NCBI GenBank assembly: GCA_001606155.1
Contig: LODT01000037.1
Coordinates: forward strand, 1,612,001-1,676,000
Direction: 5' to 3'
Length of the DNA stretch: 64,000 nt
From: Tieghemostelium lacteum
Taxonomy: Eukaryota > Evosea > Eumycetozoa > Dictyosteliales > Raperosteliaceae
A program made the position numbers and the translations under genes. Of this stretch, positions 21,357-32,478 are shown piece by piece (positions within the stretch are counted from its first letter, which is position 1; each line of letters opens with the position of its first letter). The notes under the pieces were generated by a model. It did no database searches. It had not been told where the DNA came from and was given only the letters and a program-made list of their open reading frames with translations.

Positions 21357-23618
21357 ATGTTTAACAGTCAAATTAGGAGCATATTTTCAAAATTTACTGT
21401 ACAGTGTAGATATTTTAGTAGTAGTACTACTACAACATCTACTCAAAATGTAAATAATAATATAAAAAAGATCAACGAATTGAACAAGTACAGAAATATA
21501 GGTATTATTGCACATGTAGATGCAGGTAAGACTACAACATGCGAGAGAATGCTATACTATTCTGGTTTGATTAAGAGGATGGGTGAAGTACACAAAGGTG
21601 ACACTATGATGGATCATTTGAAATTGGAAAGAGAGAGAGGAATTACAATCACAGCTGCAACTGTTAGTTTTCCATGGAGACAACACCGTATCAATTTGGT
21701 CGATACTCCTGGTCATGTAGATTTTACTGTGGAAGTTGAGAGATCTGTTAGAGTAATGGATGGAGCTGTCGCAATTTTTGATGCAGTTTCAGGTGTACAG
21801 GCACAATCTATAACGGTTTGGAACCAATCAGAACGTTATAAAGTGCCTCGTGTGGCTTTTGTAAATAAGATGGATAGAGAAGGTGCAACAATGGAGAAGA
21901 CAATTAAAATGATGAAAGATAGGTTACAATCCAATCCTATAATGGTTCAGTATCCCATGGGAAGTGGACCTTCTTTCTATTATGTAATTGATCTTTTAAC
22001 TATGAAAGTGCTCTCATGGTCAGGTGAAAAAGGTGAGATTGTAGAATCTCAAAACCTCTCGGAATTTGATGAAAAGTTCAAAGAAAAAGCTATAGAATAT
22101 CGAAAGGAGTTAATTACTAAACTCTGTGATTTAGATGAGACAATTCTGCAAACTTATCTCGAGGCTGATGAAGATGAATCTGCAATCTCAGAATCACAAA
22201 TCAAACAGTCATTGAGGAAAGTCACTATGGAAATGAAGGCTGTTCCTGTTCTCTTTGGATCATCACTTCAGAATAAAGGTGTTCAACAAGTTCTCGATTC
22301 AGTCATTGATTATCTACCTTCACCAGTTGACAGAGTACCTCCAATAGCCACCGATACCACAACTGGAAATTCAGTGAAAATCGAATCTAATAACAAATCC
22401 CCATTATGTGCATTGGCATTCAAAGTCGTACATGATAAAAAGAGAGGTCTTATTGTATATTCCAGAGTGTACTCTGGAGTTCTAAGACCTGGACAAATGG
22501 TACTAAACACTAACAGAAACGAAAAAGAAAGAGTATCAAAACTGCTTCAAATAAATGCCGATGAGATGGAAGATCTTCAAGAACTTAAATCAGGAGACAT
22601 TGGAGCATTACTAGGATTAAAGAATGTAAAAACTGGTGATACTTTGATTATAGAAGCTGAAAAGGGACCTAGAGTTAAACTCGAAGGAATCAAATCACCT
22701 CCACCTGTATTCTTTTGTCTGGTGGAAGCTGATACAGAAAATGATATACCTCTACTAACAGAGTCTTTGGAAATTCTTCAAAAAGAAGATCCATCATTTT
22801 ACTACTCATTCAATGAAAATCAACAGATACAGATAAGTGGTATGGGTGAGCTGCATCTAGAGATTATAAAAGACCGTTTAGATAATCATTTTAAGGTGCC
22901 TTGTAGTATTGGTAAAATGCAGGTTTCGTATAAAGGTACTTTGACTGATCAGGTGTCGGAGACCTCTGAAGCAAGTTTTGATGTAAATACTGGAAATGGT
23001 GTGAAATCATTCCATACTGGATTAGGTATAACTTTGGAGCCTATTGATATGGAGGGTTCTAAACAACAGGGTAACGAGATTGTATTTAACCTGTCTAGGG
23101 AATTTATAGAGTCTATGGATAAACAGGTTCTGGAGAGAATAAAACAAGCTATTCAAGAAGGTATAGAAGCATCATTTCAAAGAGGTTTACCATTGGGATT
23201 CCCAGTGACGAATGTAAGAGTGATTATACATCATATTACTTATATATCCGAAGCTGATTCACCTCCAATGGCATACAGAACCTCTACAATCAAGACTATG
23301 CTTAGACTTGGTGAACAAGCTAATCCAATTATACTGGAACCCATGATGAAAATTGAGATATCTGTTGATGAGAGATATTTGGGTTCGGTTCTATCTGATT
23401 TGTCAAGTCAGAGAAGAGCAACTATCCAAGAGGTTGGAATGGATAAAAATACACATTTAATCTCAGCTATTGTACCTTTGAAAGAAATGATTGGATATTC
23501 TACACAATTGAGATCATTCACTCAAGGTAATGCCTCCTATACCATGGAGTTATTAAATTACGGTAAAGTCTCTTTTAATGAAAAAGAAAAAATTATAAGA
23601 GAAATGAGAGGTTATTAG
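21357..23618 (+). CDS. gfm2: Mitochondrial elongation factor G 2 (ribosome recycling)
   Basis: Single exon, 753 residues. The first 25-30 residues are basic and hydroxylated without acids (MFNSQIRSIFSKF, QCRYFSSS), a mitochondrial presequence. The G domain starts at about residue 47: RNIGIIAHVDAGKTTTCERM, RERGITITAATVSF, DTPGHVDFTVEVERS, FVNKMDREG. Domains II-V follow: CALAFKVVHDKKRGLIVYSR, VFFCLVEAD, SGMGELHLEIIKDRL and LGSVLSDLSSQRRATIQEVG. GFM2-type features (AFKV-HDK-RG, VFFC, QRRATIQEV and MGYSTQLRSFTQGNASYTM) favour EF-G2 over EF-G1. By family it acts in mitochondrial ribosome recycling with RRF rather than translocation. Confidence 0.85.
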   Translation: MFNSQIRSIFSKFTVQCRYFSSSTTTTSTQNVNNNIKKINELNKYRNIGIIAHVDAGKTTTCERMLYYSGLIKRMGEVHKGDTMMDHLKLERERGITITAATVSFPWRQHRINLVDTPGHVDFTVEVERSVRVMDGAVAIFDAVSGVQAQSITVWNQSERYKVPRVAFVNKMDREGATMEKTIKMMKDRLQSNPIMVQYPMGSGPSFYYVIDLLTMKVLSWSGEKGEIVESQNLSEFDEKFKEKAIEYRKELITKLCDLDETILQTYLEADEDESAISESQIKQSLRKVTMEMKAVPVLFGSSLQNKGVQQVLDSVIDYLPSPVDRVPPIATDTTTGNSVKIESNNKSPLCALAFKVVHDKKRGLIVYSRVYSGVLRPGQMVLNTNRNEKERVSKLLQINADEMEDLQELKSGDIGALLGLKNVKTGDTLIIEAEKGPRVKLEGIKSPPPVFFCLVEADTENDIPLLTESLEILQKEDPSFYYSFNENQQIQISGMGELHLEIIKDRLDNHFKVPCSIGKMQVSYKGTLTDQVSETSEASFDVNTGNGVKSFHTGLGITLEPIDMEGSKQQGNEIVFNLSREFIESMDKQVLERIKQAIQEGIEASFQRGLPLGFPVTNVRVIIHHITYISEADSPPMAYRTSTIKTMLRLGEQANPIILEPMMKIEISVDERYLGSVLSDLSSQRRATIQEVGMDKNTHLISAIVPLKEMIGYSTQLRSFTQGNASYTMELLNYGKVSFNEKEKIIREMRGY

Positions 23619-23775
23619 TTATTATCCATTAATTAACTTCAAGAAATAAATTAAAAATTTTTTTCTCAAATCAGATACAGATTCAATTTTATTTTTTGAT
23701 TTCTTTTTCTCCAACTGATCAAGAGTATTTTTTTTTTTTTTTTTTTTTGTTTGATATTTATATAACCCGAACAAT

Positions 23776-25158
23776 ATGAAGCCCATCACATTAATATTAA
23801 TTTTATTATCTATTACTAGTGTTTTAGGTGTTAGTAAGTTATTTAACTATTTTAATTCTATAGAGAAATGAAATTTGACAGGGAGAAAAGGGTATATTCT
23901 AACATTTATATGTGGATATTGGTAATAATTTACATAATTAGTTACTATTGTTACAGATTCTTGGATTAAGATTATTCTAAGTGGTGTACCACCAACATCA
24001 ATAGCTTATCACAGTTCAGTATTGAATCCAATTAATAATACATTAGTTATATTTGGTGGAAAGAATAAGGATACAACATATAATACATTGACATTATACG
24101 ATATTATAAATGATGCTTGGTTGAATATGTCTTTGAGTAATTCTACAAATAATTCACCAGCAGGTTCTATACCATCTGCTAGATATGGTCATGTGGCATT
24201 AACTACACCATTTAATACAATGTATGTATTTGGTGGTAGAGATAATACATCGGTATTTAATGATATCTATAAATACAATATGGAATTAGACCAATGGGTA
24301 TTGATTAAACCTACTGGCACTCCACCTCAAGGTCGTTGGGGTCACAGTGGTGTAATGTATGCCATTAAAAACCAATTCTTATTCTTTGGTGGTAAGACTC
24401 TAGATAACTTGTTACTCAATGACATTATAAGATATGATTTTGAATTAGATGCATGGATTCAACCAATAGAGTACGGATCATCTACTGTCGATCCATTTGC
24501 ACCATCAAAGAGATATCTACATTCTGCCATTTTAACATTGACTAATGAAATGGTGATTTTTGGTGGAATGGAACAACAAGGTGTAAGCAATGCAATTTAT
24601 CTCTTCTCTGCTGAGACTAATGTATGGTTGAACTCTACACTTAACACCACTAGTGATCTACCATCTCCTGTAAGTTCTCATGGTACTATTCTAACACCAC
24701 TCGGACAAATGTTAGTATTTGGAGGTCAATTAAAAGATCAAACCTCAACAGATGCCGTTTGGAAATTCGATTTCAAATATATGACATGGACAAGCATTCT
24801 TCCATCTGGGTTGGGTCCAGATGCTAGATTTGGACATACTGCCACTGCAACCAATCTCAATACTATGATGGTCTTTGGTGGTCAATCTTCTTCTTCCAGT
24901 TACCTCAATGACATTGCAAAATATAATGTAGTAAACAGTGTTTTAAGATCCTCTTCTGATGGTGTAGTTTTAGTCGTATTATTATCAATTGTTGGCTCTA
25001 TGATTGTAGGTCTATGTTTTGCCCTAGATCTGATGGCTGAGAGAAATGAACGTGCAAAATTGGAAAGAGAACTAAAAGTAACTGGTTCTGAATTAAAATT
25101 AAAAAAGAAATCAAAGAAACCTGAAGAAGTTCGTCAACCACTATTTGAAAAATTCTAA
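23776..25158 (+). CDS. Kelch-repeat type I membrane protein
   Basis: Two exons, 23776-23833 and 23957-25158, with a 123-nt intron; the joined protein has 419 residues. Exon 1 encodes a signal peptide (MKPITLILILLSITSVLG). About six kelch units follow (NTLVIFGGKNK, NTMYVFGGRDN, NQFLFFGGKTL, NEMVIFGGMEQ, GQMLVFGGQLK, NTMMVFGGQSS), each with the paired Gly and the later Tyr/Trp, consistent with an extracellular beta-propeller. A single membrane helix (VVLVVLLSIVGSMIVGLCFAL) near residue 350 precedes a basic cytoplasmic tail. Several N-glycosylation sequons are present. Dictyostelid kelch membrane proteins of this form are known, but a function cannot be assigned. Confidence 0.82.
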
Positions 25159-25353
25159 AATTACTAAACCAATAAATGCTAATATTATTAATAATACAAT
25201 AACCCATCCGCTCAAAAAACCGCACTTCAGATAATAATTTTGAATTTTAATTTTTTTAAAAATTTGAACTAACTGATAAAATCAACATTTTTTTTTGAAT
25301 TAAAGATACCTTATTCGAAATTTATCTGAACAGATAGATTACTTTGATATGGA

Positions 25354-25844
25354 ATGGATAATATCTATCATAATGAAAACAACAGTAATCAGTTAGAGAG
25401 TCTTGCTATTGTGCATGAAATTCATCAACAACAAATAGCAAATCAAAATCAAAATCAACATCTTCAACAAACTACATCGACAACAACAGCTACACCACAT
25501 TTACCTTATCCTCATAGAATTATTAACCAATCAATTACACCAATTGAGGGAAGGGATGACCAAGATGAACAACAACTACAAAATATAAACTCTACCAGTA
25601 CACCACAACAACATACTACCACAACAACCACTCAAAATACTAGTATAAATAGTAATAATAGTAACAATAAAAGTAACGGAAAATCAAATAATAATTATAC
25701 ACCTGCAAATTACCCGTTGGTTATTAAACCAAATCAAAACCAAAATAATATTTTAAATATAATTACCAATAATGGTATGGAACCAGTATCTAGATCCCCA
25801 TCACCAACATTGGTTTTTGGAACCAATGTTTTAAATACACTTTC

Positions 25845-25900
<56 letters not shown>

Positions 25901-26646
25901 GATTATCGAGTCAAAATAGTGATACATTAGTGGATAATTCAAATATTAGTCCACTAGTGAATAGTAATAGTAACAATGGGAATTTACCTCAACAATTATC
26001 AATTTCAGCTACACCAGCATTAGCATCACAACCATCATCATTGTCATCATCACAATCATCGATGGCTCAACAATCACATTCTATCAATAACAATGAAAAA
26101 AAATGTCATTGTAAGAATTCAAAATGTTTAAAAATGTATTGTGAATGTTTTGCCAATAAACTACTGTGCAACGGATGCGCATGTGTAGGGTGTATGAATG
26201 ATGAAAGTAATATTGAAAAAGTTGAAAGAGCTAGAGCTCAAACTCTGGAAAGAAATCCAGATGCTTTTAATCCAAAAATTAAGCAAAGTAAACCTTCAGC
26301 AACTGCTTCAAATCAATCGAGTACAAATGTTGCTGTCGAAAAGCATTCTAAAGGTTGTCATTGTAGGAGATCCAGTTGTTTGAAAAAGTATTGTGAATGT
26401 TTTCAAGCTGGTATTCCTTGTGGTGAAAATTGTAAATGTCAAGATTGTAAAAACCATACTGGTGCATTACCTACTTCCACCACCGCTACTACTACTACCA
26501 CTACTTCCAATACTAATCAGAATAAAAATGTATTAGGAAAAGATCATTTCAAAGTCAGGAGAGAAACTCCTCCGCCTCCTGTAGAAACTAAAAAATTAAA
26601 ATCATCAAATCAAAATATCTCAACTAATCAAGAATTCCCACCAGTA

Positions 26647-26680
<34 letters not shown>

Positions 26681-26931
26681 TAAATATATTTAATAATTTA
26701 AGAAATGATATTTTGATATCACAAAAAGATATGAAACAAATATGTATAGATTTTATATCGATTGTTAAAGATATTCCTATCCCCAATGACAAGAATAGTC
26801 TTACTTGTGATGAAAAATTGGAGAATTCCAATCATCAACAAATACAGAATGAAGTTGAAAAGGAATCTTTGATTTTAAATAGATTCTCCAGTTTTCTCAA
26901 AGATATGATAAAGAATATCGATAACAGCTAA
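25354..26931 (+). CDS. CXC (tesmin/TSO1, Lin54-like) DNA-binding protein
   Basis: Single exon, 525 residues. The first 245 are Gln/Asn/Ser/Thr-rich. Two CXC units follow: KKCHCKNSKCLKMYCECFAN from about residue 249 and KGCHCRRSSCLKKYCECFQA from about residue 333. Each has the full cysteine pattern and the conserved Tyr that enters the minor groove in LIN54. They are joined by a spacer containing the family's RNPDAFNPKI. The C-terminal 100 residues are Asn-rich and then helical. LIN54-type proteins bind CHR elements (TTYGAA) and act in DREAM/MuvB cell-cycle complexes or, in plants, in development. The stop is 75 bp from that of the convergent ABCG gene. Confidence 0.88.
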
Positions 26932-27006
26932 TAAACTGAAAATCAAATTTCTTAATCAAATTCCTATAGAATGATTACTATATTTTTATTTATAAAATGT
27001 GAATAA

Positions 27007-30000
27007 CTAACGTACAATCCATCTAACCTTTTTGAAACCCCATAGAGTTAGACCTAAATAAATGGAAAAGAAACCTAAAATTGGAGCAATATCAATATAT
27101 CTCATCCAAATATGGAAACCATAGGATTCAATGAATACTTCACCATCTGTAATTGGACAATACCATTTATTGGCACCACTAATGAATACAGCTCCTTCAT
27201 TGTTTGTACAATGATAGGTTTGACCAACAAATTCATTTGTTGTAGATGCCTCCAGAGAATACCTAAGCATATCAGAATAATGTAACCATAGCCAACCTTT
27301 AGCCATATTAGGTTTGGTAATCATGAAACCACCAAATAATGTAGTAATTGATAATATCACACCACATATAGTAGATGCTACAATTTCATTTGGTAGACAA
27401 ACTGCCAAACATAGACCCATTGCATCATACATTAGATAGGTTATAATAAATACAAACATACAATAGAAGAATTTGGCTCCATGTGGACCTGTATCCAAAC
27501 CAGCCAAAAAGAATACTGGAACAATGTACAGGAGGGCAGTCAACAATGTGAATGGATAACTAGTTAACAGATAAGAGAATGAATAGGCAGTTGAATGATA
27601 GAACCCACTAGTTACTTCTCTGTAGAATACACCTCTTTCCAATACAGTAGTTGGAATATTACCAATTGCGACCATACCTGCAAAAATAAATGAAAAGAAG
27701 AGTAAACTTACACGATTTCTTGCGTCACCTTGTTCATAGCCCATTCTAACAAAAAGTGTACCCAAAACAATAGCCAAAAACAGTGATCTGAATGCACTTG
27801 ACATTACAATTATTGGTCTTCTTATACGTGATAAAAAGGCTCTTTTACAAAGAGCTCTAAATTGAACTGTCCAGGAGGATGCAAATTTGGAATGATATTC
27901 TTTGGCAACGTAATCTTCTGGTAAAATACCTTTTTCCAGTTGTGCACGTACATCTTTATCCAATGAACTTCCTTTATAGGATTCAATGGCATCAAACGGT
28001 ACCTTTTCTCCATCAGGACCTTCTATCATTTTATTATCCTCTGCCATATCTAGAATGAAATCAGCTGGATTGATATGTGGTTTAATTCTCATACCATACC
28101 CTTTGAGGTATCCTAAAACCTTTTCATTATCTTTTCCAAGGTCACCAAAGTAGATATTCTCACCATTCTTTAGTAATAGTAATGAATCAAATTTACTAAA
28201 GATAGCAGATGATGGTTGATGTACTGTACAGATAATGGTTCTGTTGAGTCTTTGAGCAACCCTTGAAACTATATTTATGACTTTATAAGCATCACCAGAA
28301 TCCAAACCTGTAGTTGGTTCATCCAAGAATAAAAGTTCAGGATTACTTGCTAGTTCAACACCAATATTTACTCTCTTTCTCTGTGACAGTGATAGACCAT
28401 TACCTAGAATACCAATTTGTAGGTTTTCAACTTTCTTTAGACTGAGTACTTCAATAATCTTCTCAATGTAATCTTGTTTCTGTTGTTCAGTTACATCTTT
28501 AGTTAATCTACATGTGGCACTAAACTCAATAGCCTCACGTACAGTTTGGGTTGGAGGAAGCACATCAAATTGTTCAACATAGGAAATAGTTCTGTTAAAG
28601 AACTTATCACGAGGTTTACCATTTACTAGAATTTCACCTTCAATATATCCACCAGTTTTTCTATTGGCTAACACATCAAGTAGTGTACTTTTACCAGCAC
28701 CCGATGGACCCATCAATGCCAACATTTTACCTGGAACTGCAAAACCATTGACATCTTTGAGTAATTGAAGTTTCTTTTTAACTTTTTCTTTAGTTTTGGG
28801 ATCTTCACCTTTGAAATCTACAGCATAAGATAGATTCTTAAATGATAAATAACATCCATGTTGAGCTAATAATGGATTATTAATAGCAGTTCCACTTGTA
28901 GAAACATTGATAGTTTGAACACCAATAGTACTCTGATCGAGTATATGTTTTTTCTTCTTTGGTTGTGTTACTACAGTTGGTTCTTGATTATTATTCATAT
29001 CGCTAGCTACTTGTGTATTTTCAACATTATTATTATCACTGACATTTTGTTGTTTTGAGACTTCAGGTTCATCTTCACCTTCAGCATAATCAATAACTTG
29101 ATTATCTATATTCTGCTTTTTTACATATTTAGAATAGAGTCTTTTGTGGAGTGGTGGTTTAACTAATAGGGATTTTTGTTTCTTACCAAAGTTAAAGAAT
29201 CTTAGACCTAAGAATGCCATAGTGTAAAAGAAAGCAGCATAGGCAATAATGATTACTAAACAAACCCATTTAAAACCATCCCCATTATCCATACCAAAAG
29301 AGTTTAGGAAATCATTACCATTTGTAAATTGACATACTTGACTTCCACCATACCCTTCAGGAGGTGGTACATTAAGCAAAGGAAAACTAGCAGGTGGTAT
29401 CAACTCTACTGAACGACAGAAGTATTCGTGATCAGAGAACTCATTCACAGCCAAACCATAGAAAATCCAAGTGTACGGAGATATATAGTACATCCAAATC
29501 CACCAACCTCCAATATAGGGTTTAGCAGATGTGAAACCTGAAAAGAGTAAGAACATAGATAAACAGATACTAGATATTACATTGGCAACTTCAATTGTTG
29601 GACTTATACTACTAGCCATTTTTGCAAATGCCAAAGACATGTTATCCGTGAAAAATAACATTAAAAGAAAATAGGAAAATCTAATAAATGAAGACCTAAA
29701 TCCTGCCATCCAATATACAATAGTTCCAAAGACAACAATTTCCATAATACCTACTGGAATATCAGTGCTGATACTGGCAACAAAATAGGCAATAGTTCTG
29801 TAATATTTCAAATTTCTCTGAGAATAGAAGATTGCTCTCTCTTGAAAGAATGCATTTACAGCAGAGAAAGATGAGAAAATAATGGTAATCATTACAAAAT
29901 ATAAAAGACCAAATCTATCATTTCCACCTCTTTGATCATGATCTAATTGGAAATAAAGACCACCAAGTAACAAACCAAATACCAAACCTTTAACAACCCT

Positions 30001-31363
30001 GGTTATTGCATTATAATAGTTTCTAGTCAACATTTGAAAACCTCTCTTTAAATTTATAAACATTTGATAATGCCAAGAGGTTGGATAAATTTTCAATTGC
30101 TGTGTATTACCATCAACCAAATTTGCATCTCTAAGACTTTGATCTATAATGCCATCTTTATTAGCATCCATTTTCTTTAATAACTTTTTATACACTATTA
30201 TTTAAGATTTAAAATGAATTAGTTATTTTGTAATATTGTTAATTATTAATAGATTACATACATTCAGATTCACGATAGGCATTAAAGAATTCAGTTGGAG
30301 TTTTGGTTTGTGGAGGTTTAATAATTGAATATCTTTCAGAGTTATCGACAACCTCTTGAAAGAATTCAGCTGGATTTCCTTGAATTGGACATTCATAACC
30401 TAGCTCTCTGAAATAAGGTAGAGCCTCAGAGAGTTTACCAAAGAAAACAATTCTCCCTCTACTGAGAATCATTAGTTTATCAAAAAGTGATGTCAATTGA
30501 ACGGATGGTTGTAAAAGTGAAACTAGAGCTGGTGATCGTCCATACATGACAAATTTCTTTAAAGATACAATAATATCAAAACTTGTTGAACTGTCCAGAC
30601 CACTGGTAGGTTCGTCCATAAGAACTAAATTGTTACCTTTGATTACAGAGACACCAATGGTAACTCTTTTTTTCTGACCTCCTGATATACCTCTTACAAA
30701 GTTATTTCCAACTAAGGTATTGGCACTACCTTCCAGGCCTAGTACTTTCAAACAGTTATTGACAATATTAGATTTCTCCTCACTACTAACTGTTTTTGGA
30801 GCTTGACAATCCAGTGCAAATCTAAGAGTTTCTTTTACTGTCAATGTAGGCATATGAAGATCATCTTGAGGTACATAGGATATATCCCTGTGGTGGTTAG
30901 TCTCATTTATAGGATGACCATTAAACAATAGAGTACCACTAAAGTGATTTTCAAATTTAGCCAAACCACTTAAAACTTGAAAAATGGTGGATTTACCACA
31001 CCCTGGTGACCCAAGGATAAGTGTCATTTCACCAGGTTTCAAATAAAAAGTCACATCATCCATTAGTTTAATGGTTATCTTTTTGTTATCTCTATGTTTA
31101 ACTTCGTAATTCATGTGATAGGCATAGACATAAGATCCAGATTTACCCGATGGTTGTTTCTCTTTAATTCGCTTAACTAATGCATCATTATTAATATCTG
31201 GAATTAATATATCCAATGGAATTGGGAAATAACTATCATCACTACTATCTGCCTGTTGTGTATTCTCTCTAGAAATTTGTAAATTTCTTCTAGATGTTGA
31301 AATTCTATCTTGATCCTCTGTATCACTTGTAACTACTTCTCTTTCATTACCTTCTTCTTCCTG

Positions 31364-31405
<42 letters not shown>

Positions 31406-31480
31406 TTCAGGAATATTTAAAATGGGACTTTTTATATTCTTATCCTCATTTCCTTCATCTTTATCACCTTGTTTAACCAT
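27007..31480 (-). CDS. Full-size ABCG (PDR-type) transporter
   Basis: Two exons, 31480-30262 and 30194-27007, with a 67-nt intron; the joined protein has 1468 residues. Order: acidic/Asn N-terminus; NBD1 with Walker A GSPGCGKST near residue 157, signature GISGGQKKR and Walker B LVLMDEPTSGLD; six-helix ABC2 membrane domain; linker; NBD2 with Walker A GPSGAGKST near residue 900, LSLSQRKR in place of LSGGQ, and LLFLDEPTTGLDS; then a second ABC2 domain ending in WGFKKVRWIVR. This is the NBD-TMD-NBD-TMD order of fungal PDR and dictyostelid ABCG exporters. The region after TMD1 NBD entry carries DANKDGIIDQSL, similar to an EF-hand loop but lacking the final acidic ligand. Substrate unknown. Confidence 0.92.
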
Positions 31481-32478
31481 AGTTTTTAATATACTATGGG
31501 TTTAAAGATATTAAAAATAATAGATAAATTCTTCTATCTTTTCTTGCGTTAAATTATTTTTTCCAAATATATTAATGGAATGGTGTAAAGGTAGAAAATA
31601 CACCGATTCTTATTGTGGGTAATGGATAATTATTTTCCGAATAGTTGTATTAGTAAAAAGATAATGTAGTTTGTGTACTCATTGTTTCGTTTACAAAATT
31701 TGAAAATTCAATAATTTGAGATACAGATTGGTGTGTGAACATGTGGTTATGTTGAATGAGAGAAAGAAAATCTTATTTTTTTTTTTTTTTTTAATTGATA
31801 TTGTTTTTAACACACATCACCCCCACCACACGACACTAATATGAAATACCCAAAAATAGAAATTTCTTAAACACATTGATGTATACAATACCCTCCTTTT
31901 TTTTTTAATGTGTGTGTTTTAATAAAATAACAATAAAATTGATCATCATATAAATATTTGTTCAAACTCCCTTATTTGGTGTGGGTGTTTAGTAGTGATA
32001 AAACAGAAATGTTTTTATATGTGATATCCTATTTCACCACTTACAATTGGTAAATCTAATTTAGTATATTAGAAATTAAATTATTTATTATTGTATACCT
32101 CATCTACGATTTGACAACAGAGTGGGTAGGTAAATTTTAAATTCACACCAACTAGTTAATTATGTATATTATAATTAGTAAATACCTAGGTTCAGTCCAT
32201 ATCAATTATTGTTTTTAAGATATTATCTACTATTTAACATCACCAACAACATTGTTATTAATAGAATCAACCAACAAACAAAACAAAAAAAAAAAAGAAA
32301 CAACAACAATATTAATTTTATCATTCACATAACTACTATACTTTTTTTTATTCCTATTATTAATATTTTGACATTTTGTTAACTTCCTTAAATATATCTA
32401 TCTTTTAATTAAATTAATTAAACATCTTTTTAAAAAAATAAAACAATCTATTATAAGAGTTGTTATTTAAAACTTGAA
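31481..32478. promoter_or_regulatory. 1-kb divergent promoter with C/A- and G/T-rich elements
   Basis: Between ABCG (minus) and the coiled-coil/WD40 gene (plus). Two stretches stand out from the AT background. One is a C/A-rich run at 31809-31836 (AACACACATCACCCCCAC and on to CACACGACAC). The other is GGTGTGGGTG at 31978-31987. Both resemble the G-box/CA-rich elements bound by G-box binding factor in D. discoideum developmental promoters. T runs lie at 31768-31792. Binding is inferred from sequence only. Confidence 0.45.
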
